This document shows positions 54,722-62,716 of a stretch of DNA of 64,000 nt, piece after piece; position 1 is the stretch's first letter; each line of letters opens with the position of its first letter. Position numbers and translations under genes: made by a program. The notes below the pieces were generated by a model. That model was not told the DNA's origin. It ran no database searches and saw only the letters and a list, made by a program, of their open reading frames with translations. The stretch is from Bradyrhizobium sp. C9 (GTDB lineage Bacteria; Pseudomonadota; Alphaproteobacteria; Rhizobiales; Xanthobacteraceae). The stretch is from positions 310,001 through 374,000 of the forward strand of contig NZ_NWTG01000006.1 of assembly GCF_002532045.1 (NCBI RefSeq), written 5' to 3'.

Positions 54722-55354
54722 ATGACCCGCTCCTTCTCCCTGTCTCTTTTGACGATCGGCGCTGCGCTGTCGATGACGGCGGGCGTCGCACTGGCCGGCA
54801 GCGACACCGTTCCGGCCGCCCAGATCCTCAATGCGCTGAAGCCGAAGTCGGCCACCCGCGGCCTCTCCGCCGGCACGCAGGTCGACCCGGTCGCGTCGGC
54901 CAAGGAGACGAGCTTCCTCAACACCGTTCGTAACCGGCAGACTCGCTCGCTGTCATTGGGCGAACGCCAGGAGATCGCCGACATCGCCGCCAACAAGCCG
55001 AAGATCGATCTTGAGATTCACTTCGACTACAACTCGGCGGAGATCGCCAAGGGCTCGACCCAGGCGGTGCAGGAACTCGGCAAGGCACTGTCGGATGCCA
55101 GCATGAAGGGCTCGACCTTCGTCGTCGCCGGCCACACCGACGCGATCGGCAGCGAAGCCTATAACCAGGATCTTTCGGAGCGCCGCGCTGACACCATCAA
55201 GAACTATCTGGTCGAGCATTACGGGCTGAACGGCTCTGATCTCGTGACCGTCGGCTACGGCAAGACCCGGCCGAAGGATCCGAACGCGCCGATGGACCCG
55301 ACCAACCGCCGCGTGCAGGTCGTCAACATGGATACCAAGACGGCGTCGCAGTAA
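54722..55354 (+). CDS. OmpA family protein
   Basis: 210 residues. A signal peptide (cleavage near GVALAG) leads to a short linker region and a C-terminal OmpA peptidoglycan-binding domain (about 97-205; LEIHFDYNSAEIAKGS, and YNQDLSERRADTIKNYLVE). It would tether the outer envelope to peptidoglycan. No N-terminal barrel is present, so it is soluble or carried by a partner. A perfect 13-bp hairpin terminator follows. Confidence 0.9.
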   Translation: MTRSFSLSLLTIGAALSMTAGVALAGSDTVPAAQILNALKPKSATRGLSAGTQVDPVASAKETSFLNTVRNRQTRSLSLGERQEIADIAANKPKIDLEIHFDYNSAEIAKGSTQAVQELGKALSDASMKGSTFVVAGHTDAIGSEAYNQDLSERRADTIKNYLVEHYGLNGSDLVTVGYGKTRPKDPNAPMDPTNRRVQVVNMDTKTASQ

Positions 55355-55367
55355 TCTCCCGGAGCCT

Positions 55368-55398
55368 GGAGCTTCGGTTCAGATTGAACCGAAGCTCC
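55368..55398 (+). terminator. Intrinsic terminator after the OmpA-like gene
   Basis: Perfect 13-bp stem GGAGCTTCGGTTC / GAACCGAAGCTCC with loop AGATT, then GCCTTTT. Confidence 0.85.
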
Positions 55399-55508
55399 GC
55401 CTTTTATCTGAACGCGCTTTCTTCACGCGAACCGGCGTCCACTTCGCTCGAAAACGCTCTGGAGCCACCCGCCACATTGGGCAGGCGGATCCCTTGTTTC
55501 AGAGAGAG

Positions 55509-56813
55509 TCAGATCCAGCTCTGGAACAGCATCAGCCGGTTGAAGGTCGCCATCGACGTCCCGATGGCGGCAACCGTGATCGGCAGCATCGCGATGAAGC
55601 CTGCGCATCCGACCGCCACGAAGGTCCACAACAGCCAGCGCGGCACGCCCTTGCGCGTCGAAGCGTAGACCAGCACGAAGCTCGCGGTGGTCGCGGCCGG
55701 CAGGTAGTAATAGATGAAGCCGAGCGTGCGCGGCAGCAGCGCCCAGGCGAGATACGGGCCGAGATAGAACGCCAGCACCAGAAAGGCATCGCGGCTGCGG
55801 GTCACGATCCAGTCGCGCAGCGCGACGATCAGCGCGATCAACGCCGGCCACAATATCAGCGGATTGCCGAGAAACACGATCGCGGCAAACCTGTCATCGC
55901 CGGCCTTCTCGAACAGGTACCAGACCGGACGCACCAGGAACGGCCAGGACGGCCATGAGCTCATATAGGTGTGGCCCGCGATCGCGGTCGTGGTGTTGTC
56001 GGCAAAGATGCGGCGCTGTGCCTCGACGAGGTCGGTGAGCGAGAAGCCGTACAGCGGTACGAAGCTCGCGAGATAGACGGCCGCCGGGATCAGCACGAAA
56101 CAGCCGATGAAGTGGGGAAGACGGAAGTCCGGCCACAGGTCCGGCCGATACCAGTCCTCCGCATTGGCGTCGGCGAAGCGCGTGCGCCAGCCCTGCATCA
56201 GGCGGATCATCGCGACGATCGCGATGCAGGTCGCGAGCATGAACAGCCCGCTCCATTTGCAGGCGCAGGCCAGCCCTGCGAATACGCCCGTCAGCACGAA
56301 GGCGAGCTGCGGCCGCTTCTGCCTGAAGCCGTGGATGAAGGCAGCGATCGCGAACAGGCAGAAGGCGAGCGCGAAAATATCCAGCATTGCGATCCGTGCC
56401 TGCACGAACAGCATCTGGTTGAAGAAAGCGAGCAGCACGGCCGCGATGGCGCGCTCCTGCGAGGCGAACAGCGCGAGGCCGCCGAGATAGACGGCGACCA
56501 GCGCGAGCGCACCGAACAGCGCCGCGGGATAGCGCCATCCGAGCGGCACGTCACCGAACGCCTTGATCGACAGGGCGATGATCTCCTTGGCGAGCGGCGG
56601 ATGCATCGGGTTGAGGATCGGGCCCTCGACCACCGGCAACAGCATCTGGCGCGCCGCCGGCACGTAATGCACCTCATCGAAATAGAGCTTGTCCGGCGTG
56701 GTGATCCCGAGCAGCAACACGACATGGGCGATGATGAAGATGATGGCCGCGACGGGCGCCGTGCGCGTGGCGGGACGCCGCAGAACAGAAGGAGATTTGG
56801 ATTCGGTGATCAA
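55509..56813 (-). CDS. Protein O-mannosyltransferase family glycosyltransferase (GT39, PMT)
   Basis: 434 residues with about ten membrane helices. The PMT loop pieces are intact: KLYFDEVHYVPAARQML (catalytic Asp-Glu) and NPMHPPLAKEIIALS. These match bacterial PMT enzymes (such as the mycobacterial one) better than lipid-A ArnT enzymes. They transfer mannose from polyprenol phosphate to Ser/Thr of exported proteins. It is divergent from a FecR gene and a barrel with a Thr-Pro linker, which could be its substrate (inference). Confidence 0.8.
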   Translation of the reverse strand: MITESKSPSVLRRPATRTAPVAAIIFIIAHVVLLLGITTPDKLYFDEVHYVPAARQMLLPVVEGPILNPMHPPLAKEIIALSIKAFGDVPLGWRYPAALFGALALVAVYLGGLALFASQERAIAAVLLAFFNQMLFVQARIAMLDIFALAFCLFAIAAFIHGFRQKRPQLAFVLTGVFAGLACACKWSGLFMLATCIAIVAMIRLMQGWRTRFADANAEDWYRPDLWPDFRLPHFIGCFVLIPAAVYLASFVPLYGFSLTDLVEAQRRIFADNTTTAIAGHTYMSSWPSWPFLVRPVWYLFEKAGDDRFAAIVFLGNPLILWPALIALIVALRDWIVTRSRDAFLVLAFYLGPYLAWALLPRTLGFIYYYLPAATTASFVLVYASTRKGVPRWLLWTFVAVGCAGFIAMLPITVAAIGTSMATFNRLMLFQSWI

Positions 56814-56841
56814 AGGGCGAGCACGCTGCGAGGGGAGCCAG

Positions 56842-56897
56842 TGTGAGCGAAGTGTGAGCTACGACGGCCACGAGTGTGATGTATGTGACGAGTGTGA
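56842..56897. promoter_or_regulatory. TGTGA repeat array between the PMT and FecR genes
   Basis: Five TGTGA copies at 56842, 56853, 56875, 56884 and 56893 (intervals 11, 22, 9, 9). On the minus strand they read TCACA and stand 29-84 bp upstream of the PMT start. The 11-bp phasing of the first three suggests a response-regulator binding area. No clear palindrome to assign a named regulator. Confidence 0.45.
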
Positions 56898-57049
56898 TCA
56901 AATCTCACGTTGATGTCCGCAGCCGCGGGCATTTTCGAATCCATCGACACTCACCGTCCGGCGCAACTCAACACGGCTTGTGACAATTATACAATATCAG
57001 CTCCGTCCGCGATCCGGTACGATGAGAGGGTAGGTCGATCGGTATTGCA

Positions 57050-57757
57050 ATGAATTTGCGCCACAGCTTTTTCTCTCTCCTTGCACTCGGTCTTGCGGTC
57101 GCACTGACGGCTCATCCCGTTCAGGCGCAGACACGCGTCGGCGAAGCGGCCATGGTGAAGAACGAGGTCGTCCGCGTTGCAGCCGCGACCACGCCGATCA
57201 ATGTCGGCGACGCGCTGCTGCGCGACGAGACGGTGCGCACCGGCCTCGAGAGCGCCGCACGGCTGGTGATGGCCGACAGCACCAACCTGTCGCTCGGACC
57301 GAATGCCTCGCTCAAGCTCGATCGCAGCGTGTTCGACGACGAGCATCACTATCGCGATGTTGCGATCCGCCTGACCTCGGGAGCGTTCCGCTTCGTCACC
57401 GGCCACTCGAACAAGGCTGCCTACACGATCACTACGCCGCTTGCGACCATCGGCGTCCGCGGCACGGTGCTCGACATCCTCTCGCAACGCGGCAAGACCA
57501 CCGTGGTGTTGCAGGAAGGCGCATCGACGGTGTGTACGTCGAACCGGCAGTGCATTGACCTGACCCAGCCCGGCGATACCGCGATCATCACCTCGAGCGG
57601 CGGCCGCACCACGATCCAGAAGACCAACAACCCGCCTTGGACCTTTGCCGCGACCTGCTCCCAGGCCGCGGGCCTCTGCACCGTCACCCAGTTCGCGGAC
57701 GCCTCACCGGTGACGCCGCCGGTCGACGACCCGACCGGCATGCTGTGCGGGCGGTGA
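57050..57757 (+). CDS. FecR domain-containing periplasmic protein
   Basis: 235 residues. A signal peptide (cleavage near HPVQAQ) precedes a FecR domain (about 45-155; NVGDALLRDETVRTGLESAA, VRGTVLDILSQRGKTTVVLQEG). There is no membrane anchor or sigma-factor partner, so it is not a classical anti-sigma FecR. It stands 2 bp before the outer-membrane barrel gene and is co-transcribed with it. Ends with a Pro/Asp-rich short tail and several Cys residues. Confidence 0.85.
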   Translation: MNLRHSFFSLLALGLAVALTAHPVQAQTRVGEAAMVKNEVVRVAAATTPINVGDALLRDETVRTGLESAARLVMADSTNLSLGPNASLKLDRSVFDDEHHYRDVAIRLTSGAFRFVTGHSNKAAYTITTPLATIGVRGTVLDILSQRGKTTVVLQEGASTVCTSNRQCIDLTQPGDTAIITSSGGRTTIQKTNNPPWTFAATCSQAAGLCTVTQFADASPVTPPVDDPTGMLCGR

Positions 57758-57759
57758 GC

Positions 57760-58905
57760 ATGGTGCGGCGTCTCCATCATTTGATCCTGTCGGCGGCGCT
57801 GACGATGGCACTGTCGCTCGCGATGCTGCATGCGCTGGCTACGCCGGCCGAGGCGCAGTCTCCGACGCCGAACTGCAATTCCGAATCGCTTTCAGCATCG
57901 CCGAACTGTACGGCAACCCCGACGCCGACGCCGACACCTACCGCCACACCGTCGCCAACGCCGACACCCACGCCGACACCAACGCCCAGCCCGTCGCCGA
58001 CGCCGATCACCGGCGCGCCGTCGAGCGGCAGTTCGATCAACAGCCTCGCCGACCAGCGCTTCAACCAGATGATCACCAACCGCGTGCTCGGATCGGTGCT
58101 GCTCGGCGTCAACGAGCAGGTCAATTGCGACGACTGCATCAGCGCCTTCGGCTCGGCCGGCTCGTTCTCGGCCGGCATCCATGGCCGCAAGACCATTACG
58201 CCGAATTTGTCGCTGCTCGCCGGCATCGCCTACACGCAATATGGCGAAGGCGGCTACAACGTCACCAGCGCGCCGATCGGCGCCTTCGCGCTGCGCTACG
58301 ACTTCGTCGACTGGGGCTCGTCGCGGCCGTTCTTCGACATCGGCGCGATCCTCTCGCCGTCGGAGAAGGTGCGCTACACCCGCAGCTACACGACCAGCCT
58401 CGGCCCGGTGTCGGTTACCGGCCAGACCTCGAGCGAGAATTACGGCGTGTATGGACGCGCCGGCTGGATCAGCCGGCTGTCGGCGCGCGACGAGGTCGCG
58501 GCTTCGGTCGAGGTCTGGCAGCTGTGGCAGCGGGTCAAGGGCTACAGCGACCCCGCGATTGCCTTCAATCCGTTCGACGCCACCATCGCCGACGGCACCG
58601 ATCGCACCAGTCTGGTCAAGATCGGCGGCCAGTGGACACATCTGTTCGGATCGAACATCGAGACCAACATCAATGGCGGCTGGGTACAATCCTTCGCCAC
58701 CCACTCCGGCATCGTCGCCACCGTCACCGGCGATGGCACCATCGTGCCGACGATCGGCAATCAGGGCTGGTTCGAATATGGCGGCCGCGTCGGCTTCCGC
58801 ATCACCAAGGGCTGGATCGCCGACCTCTTCCTCAATGGCACCGCCGGACCGCAACCGGTCGGCAACACGCTGCACGGCGGCGTGGGCTTGCGGATCAGTT
58901 ATTAG
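57760..58905 (+). CDS. Autotransporter-like outer-membrane barrel protein with Thr-Pro linker
   Basis: 381 residues from the ATG. A signal peptide (about 1-32) leads to a linker rich in TP repeats (about 51-83, Ser/Thr-Pro throughout). The remainder (about 95-381) is a beta-barrel with alternating strands and a C-terminal GLRISY, typical of autotransporter or outer-membrane barrels. Short polypeptide before the linker, no passenger. The TP repeats at DNA level (ACGCCG/ACACC) are of low complexity and may vary in number. It is co-transcribed with the FecR gene. Confidence 0.75.
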   Translation: MVRRLHHLILSAALTMALSLAMLHALATPAEAQSPTPNCNSESLSASPNCTATPTPTPTPTATPSPTPTPTPTPTPSPSPTPITGAPSSGSSINSLADQRFNQMITNRVLGSVLLGVNEQVNCDDCISAFGSAGSFSAGIHGRKTITPNLSLLAGIAYTQYGEGGYNVTSAPIGAFALRYDFVDWGSSRPFFDIGAILSPSEKVRYTRSYTTSLGPVSVTGQTSSENYGVYGRAGWISRLSARDEVAASVEVWQLWQRVKGYSDPAIAFNPFDATIADGTDRTSLVKIGGQWTHLFGSNIETNINGGWVQSFATHSGIVATVTGDGTIVPTIGNQGWFEYGGRVGFRITKGWIADLFLNGTAGPQPVGNTLHGGVGLRISY

Positions 58906-58969
58906 GACGGGGCCGCTGGTCCGGCCCCGCACCGTCGAGCAACCGGATCAGCGCCGACGCCGATCTACG

Positions 58970-59299
58970 TCAATCGTTGTCCCAATAACCGTCCGAGTAG
59001 CCTTCCCGGTACCCGGATCTATAACCGTAGTCATATCCGCCTGGATATTCGTCGCCGTAATCGTACACGTGACGATGATAGTGGACGACAGGGGGCGGCG
59101 AATAATACTCCCGCTCGTAGACATAGGCCGGAGCCGCACCAGCGGCCATGGTGGAGCCCAACAGGGCGCCGACGGCCAGGCCGCCGACGATGCCGACGGC
59201 GACTGCATCTCCCCGCCTGCCACCTGCCGTGGCTTCTGTCGAGGCAAGACATCCCACAGCGATCACCGCCATGGTGGCAAAAACAGCTACTCGTTTCAT
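58970..59299 (-). CDS. Small exported Tyr/Gly-rich protein
   Basis: 109 residues. A signal peptide (TMAVIAVGCLASTEATA) is followed by a Gly-rich hydrophobic stretch (AVGIVGGLAVGALLG, Gly-zipper-like) and a C-terminal half dominated by Tyr, Gly and Asp (YDYGDEYPGGYDYGYRSGYR). It is probably a structural envelope protein. No named family. Confidence 0.7.
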   Translation of the reverse strand: MKRVAVFATMAVIAVGCLASTEATAGGRRGDAVAVGIVGGLAVGALLGSTMAAGAAPAYVYEREYYSPPPVVHYHRHVYDYGDEYPGGYDYGYRSGYREGYSDGYWDND

Positions 59300-59365
59300 T
59301 GAAGCAGATCCTTATTCGCGTTCAACAACCGCGCCCGCCCCTCGGCAACGATCGACAAAGCCCCT

Positions 59366-59689
59366 CTAGAACGTGACGAGCTCCTTGAGCTCGCTCCTGA
59401 CGTATCGCGGCACAACCCGTCGGGCCACGAAATCATTCCAATCCTTGAACTTCGACTTTGCTCTCGCCTCTGTGATCGCAGTGACGCCACGCACGCTGAG
59501 GTGCGGAAGCTTCACCAGCTCGCTGACAGGAGCGGCGTTGAGGTTGATCTTGTCGGCACGACTGATCGACGCGCGTGTTGCGGGGGCCGGGTGAGTTGAG
59601 CCGGTCGTTGATGGAGATGTCTGTGCGACCGCGGTGGCGCCGATGATGCCGCAAACGCCGAGGCTGATGCAAACCAACCTGATAAGCAT
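59366..59689 (-). CDS. Exported helix-hairpin-helix protein (ComEA-like)
   Basis: 107 residues. A signal peptide (LVCISLGVCGIIGATAVAQ) and a Ser/Thr-Pro linker precede an HhH domain (INLNAAPVSELVKLPHLSVRGVTAIT, then KSKFKDWNDFV). The HhH is like that of ComEA-type DNA-binding proteins of the periplasm. It may bind DNA on the cell exterior; no other competence gene is adjacent. Confidence 0.8.
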   Translation of the reverse strand: MLIRLVCISLGVCGIIGATAVAQTSPSTTGSTHPAPATRASISRADKINLNAAPVSELVKLPHLSVRGVTAITEARAKSKFKDWNDFVARRVVPRYVRSELKELVTF

Positions 59690-59803
59690 GGACCGCTATC
59701 CTTCGTGATATGACGCCCTTGACCCCGCCGCCGATAAAGCGGGGGCCGATTACCGCAAGATTACGCGCGCGATCGCCACGGCGGCGTTCCGGGATGAGCT
59801 TGA

Positions 59804-61573
59804 TCAGCGCATCAGGACGAAGAGCTTTGCTGCTCCATGATGCACCAGCATGTTGGCACCTGGATCGATCGTCTGCGGCGCATTTCCCGGCGGCTGATTT
59901 TCCGGCAGTGCGACATCCGGCTCCGCGCGGCGCGGCGAATCTGTTTGCGGAGAGACATGTCCTCCGCCCTGACCGGCATCGTTGACAAGGCTTGGCGGTG
60001 CATTGACCGGCTCACGACGCGGCGCCACCAGGAATGCGACGAGGTTTCGCTTGATGCCTGGAATTCCGAACAGGCTCGATTGAACGGAAAACTCGCGTTT
60101 GACATAGCGTCCGGCGTGGGCCGCCATTCGCGCGGTCCATTCAAGACAATCGTCCTGGTCATCGAAACAGAGCGCCGCCCAGCCGCGCTCCGGCGTCACC
60201 TCGCGAGGCAATGCCAATGAATATTGGTAGGCGAAGGGATCGCCATAATGCGGATGATCGGAGCTGTAGAAGGCCACCGCGACCCCAAGGCTGTCGTTGC
60301 CGCCGACGATCGACAGCGGCGTACCCATCTGCTCGTGCCACAGCCGGGTGAGCCTGTCTGCGGCCTGGTGATAGACGTTTCGCCCTTCCTCATAGCCGTA
60401 GCTGTTGCGGTAGAGGGCATGGGCCGGGGCTGCCAGCGCGGCGGCGACGATCGCTATTCCGGCAACCAGCAGGGCTGCATTCACCGTGTAGAACCGCTCG
60501 ATCGGGTAACGCGTGCTGCACACGACGGGCACGGCGAACAGGAACAATCCTTGAAGCGCCCATAGCGACGGCAAGTCGGTGCCGAGCAATATGGACGTGA
60601 TGAAAGGAAGCGCGATCGTGCAGATCGCGACGCGGCCAAGCAGCTTCAGGTTGGGATCCGCCGCCGCGAGATCCCGAGCAAGGCGCTTTACTCGATACCC
60701 TGTTATCATCGCCCACGTCACGGCGGACACACTCGTCGCCGCGGCGAGGCCCAGCAGGAAATTGACGGCATCCCGCAGCGACGAAGGGAATCCGGCCCCC
60801 ACATGCGTCGCGGCATAGCGGACAGGCTCCGCGCCTGTCGTGACCAGCCAGTGCAGATGCGGAGACAGCACGATCAGCCCGGCGGCAGTGGAGATCCAGG
60901 GCGAACTGGACGTGAAATAGGCGCGCCGCAAGGGATGGATGATGGCCGCCAGCGCGAAGCTCGCGATCAGAAAGATCGAATAGTACCTGCCCAGCATTGC
61001 AAGCGAAGCCGCGACACCCGCAGCAATCGCCCAGAGCGGGGCCCTGGTTTCAAAGGCGCGCAGGAAGCAGTAGGTTGCAAGCGGCCAGACGGCGAGCAAC
61101 ACGGCGTTGGCGTTGAAGCGCTGCGCGTGAAACTGGTATGCCGGGGTCAGCATCAGCAGGAGCAGCACGATCAGGCGCTTGTGGCCGGAGACGAACCTTC
61201 GTGCGATGAGATCGACGAACCACAGGGCCAACGCCGCATACGTCATTGCCATCAGCTGCAGCGACCAGTCGGTGAGCGGAAAGACCGAGGTCCACGCGCC
61301 GGTCGTCCACCCCATCAACGGCGGATGCTTGGGATAACCCCATGCGAAATGCCGGCCATACGTCCAGGTCTCCAGCACGTCCGGATGCAGGCCGGCGCCG
61401 TGATAGGCCACCGACAGATACACCGTCCAGATGCCGACGAAGCAAACCAGCAGCAACGGCACCGACCACCCTGCCTCCACTCCCTCCAGCCATCGATTGA
61501 ACGGACGGCGCCACGACGCCGGGCTGCGATCGGACCGCTTGGCCATCGCTGAGAACGCAAAATCGACCGGCAT
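59804..61573 (-). CDS. Glycosyltransferase family 39 (PMT_2-type) membrane protein
   Basis: 589 residues with about ten to eleven membrane helices. The loop GYPKHPPLMGWTTGAW and the Asp preceding it fit the PMT_2/ArnT-like superfamily. A large C-terminal soluble domain (about 400-520; LSIVGGNDSLGVAVAFYSSD, ALCFDDQDDCLEWTARM) and a Pro/Arg-rich tail follow. It would transfer sugar from a polyprenyl phosphate to an envelope acceptor, perhaps a lipid or polysaccharide. Start at 61573 or 61546. Confidence 0.78.
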   Translation of the reverse strand: MPVDFAFSAMAKRSDRSPASWRRPFNRWLEGVEAGWSVPLLLVCFVGIWTVYLSVAYHGAGLHPDVLETWTYGRHFAWGYPKHPPLMGWTTGAWTSVFPLTDWSLQLMAMTYAALALWFVDLIARRFVSGHKRLIVLLLLMLTPAYQFHAQRFNANAVLLAVWPLATYCFLRAFETRAPLWAIAAGVAASLAMLGRYYSIFLIASFALAAIIHPLRRAYFTSSSPWISTAAGLIVLSPHLHWLVTTGAEPVRYAATHVGAGFPSSLRDAVNFLLGLAAATSVSAVTWAMITGYRVKRLARDLAAADPNLKLLGRVAICTIALPFITSILLGTDLPSLWALQGLFLFAVPVVCSTRYPIERFYTVNAALLVAGIAIVAAALAAPAHALYRNSYGYEEGRNVYHQAADRLTRLWHEQMGTPLSIVGGNDSLGVAVAFYSSDHPHYGDPFAYQYSLALPREVTPERGWAALCFDDQDDCLEWTARMAAHAGRYVKREFSVQSSLFGIPGIKRNLVAFLVAPRREPVNAPPSLVNDAGQGGGHVSPQTDSPRRAEPDVALPENQPPGNAPQTIDPGANMLVHHGAAKLFVLMR

Positions 61574-61983
61574 ATCGTTCGGAAGCCTGGGGACGGAGAT
61601 CGGAAAGCGCGATGCGAGCCGCGTTGTCCGGCATGCTTTTCACGGCGACCATTACGATAGCCTGACGCGACCTCTGCCTCTGTCGACGTATCCTTGCGCG
61701 AGGCGAGGCGTCGTCATTCGCCGGTCATGTTGATCGACGTCTCTGGCGGGGAATTCGCTGAGAGGGGATGCGCATGCGAAAGCTCGCTTGCTGTCGTGAC
61801 GCCGATCGGCCACGGAGCGCCAGCGCGCCCGCCGGTGCGGCGCCCCTGATTGAGTCTTTCGGACCGGCCTCTGTCAGGTACCGATCCGATCACCGCTGCC
61901 ATTCCCGGATGGCCGGTCGAGCCCCGTGAAAATGTCAATTACATCAATGCGTTCGTATGGACACCGCGGCTTTCTTCCCGGCC
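61574..61983. other. Intergenic region without a supported gene
   Basis: About 410 bp between the GT39 gene and the two-component system. Short open frames here have no ribosome site or family resemblance. A repeat-type array immediately follows. Confidence 0.45.
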
Positions 61984-62012
61984 GTAATCCTATTGTAATC
62001 CGTCTGTAATGG
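61984..62012. promoter_or_regulatory. Three direct repeats at exact 11-bp spacing (response-regulator site)
   Basis: GTAATCC at 61984, GTAATCC at 61995 and GTAATGG at 62006, an 11-bp period, 33 bp before the GTG start of an OmpR-family regulator. Direct repeats at one helical turn are the normal binding design for OmpR/PhoB-type dimers, so autoregulation is likely. Confidence 0.75.
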
Positions 62013-62044
62013 TAGAAACATTGGTTTACACTTGGGAGAACGCG

Positions 62045-62716
62045 GTGCGAGTTCTGGTCGTGGAGGATGACCCGCAGCTTGGGCCATGGCTGCGGGATAC
62101 CTTGGCTACGGCCTTCGGCGCATCCGACATGGTCACGACGCTCGAGGAGGGGCGCGCTGCAGTCGCCGTGCGAAGCTTCGAACTCGTCGTGATCGACCGT
62201 GGACTGCCGGATGGCGACGGTCTGGCCTTGCTGCGCGACCTGAAGCAGCAAAAGCCGAGCCCCGCGACGATCGTGCTGACGGCGCTTGACGACCCCCTCG
62301 ATATTGCGCGCGCCCTCGACGACGGGGCGGACGACTACGTGGCCAAGCCCTTCGAGCCGATCGAGCTGATTGCCCGAGCCAAGGCGGTGCTGCGACGTCT
62401 GTTTCTCGATCGAGGGGCGATCGTTCGCATCGGCAATCTGAGCTACGACGTGCTCAATCGCGAGGTCTGCGTCGATCACGCGCCAATTGTCGTCCCGCGG
62501 CGTGAACTGGCGATTCTGGAAGCGATGGTCCGGCGCATCGGGCGCGTCGTCCTGCGCGAGACCCTTGAAGTTGCCGCTTACAGCTTTGACGACGAGATTC
62601 AATCAAACGCCATCGAGGCCCACGTTTCGCGGCTACGCCGGCGTCTGCGCGCGGCCAACTGCAAGGTCGTCATCAAACCGGTCCGTGGCCTCGGATATCT
62701 CTTGAGTGGTGAATGA
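62045..62716 (+). CDS. OmpR/PhoB-family response regulator
   Basis: 223 residues from the GTG that begins VRVLVVEDDPQL; GGGAG lies upstream. An ATG further up falls within the operator repeats and would add 12 unsupported residues. Receiver domain: VVEDDP, phospho-acceptor Asp51 (VIDRGLPDG), and the conserved Lys in YVAKPFEP. The C-terminal winged helix ends IEAHVSRLRRRLR..KPVRGLGYLL. It shares an ATGA overlap with the sensor kinase gene and probably controls its own operon. Confidence 0.92.
   Translation: MRVLVVEDDPQLGPWLRDTLATAFGASDMVTTLEEGRAAVAVRSFELVVIDRGLPDGDGLALLRDLKQQKPSPATIVLTALDDPLDIARALDDGADDYVAKPFEPIELIARAKAVLRRLFLDRGAIVRIGNLSYDVLNREVCVDHAPIVVPRRELAILEAMVRRIGRVVLRETLEVAAYSFDDEIQSNAIEAHVSRLRRRLRAANCKVVIKPVRGLGYLLSGE

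Noticed and set aside
56893..56908. CRP-like TGTGATCAAATCTCAC
   Set aside because: The half sites are 7 bp apart instead of 6 and the right half lacks the final A; not a CRP consensus site. Kept only as part of the TGTGA array.
57911..58005. Short tandem DNA repeats that could be taken for a CRISPR-like or microsatellite array
   Set aside because: They encode the Thr-Pro linker in frame and have no spacers; simple coding low complexity.
61714..61938. 74-codon minus-strand frame upstream of the two-component system
   Set aside because: No ribosome site, no hydrophobic or domain pattern, Arg/Gly-rich composition of a random GC frame.
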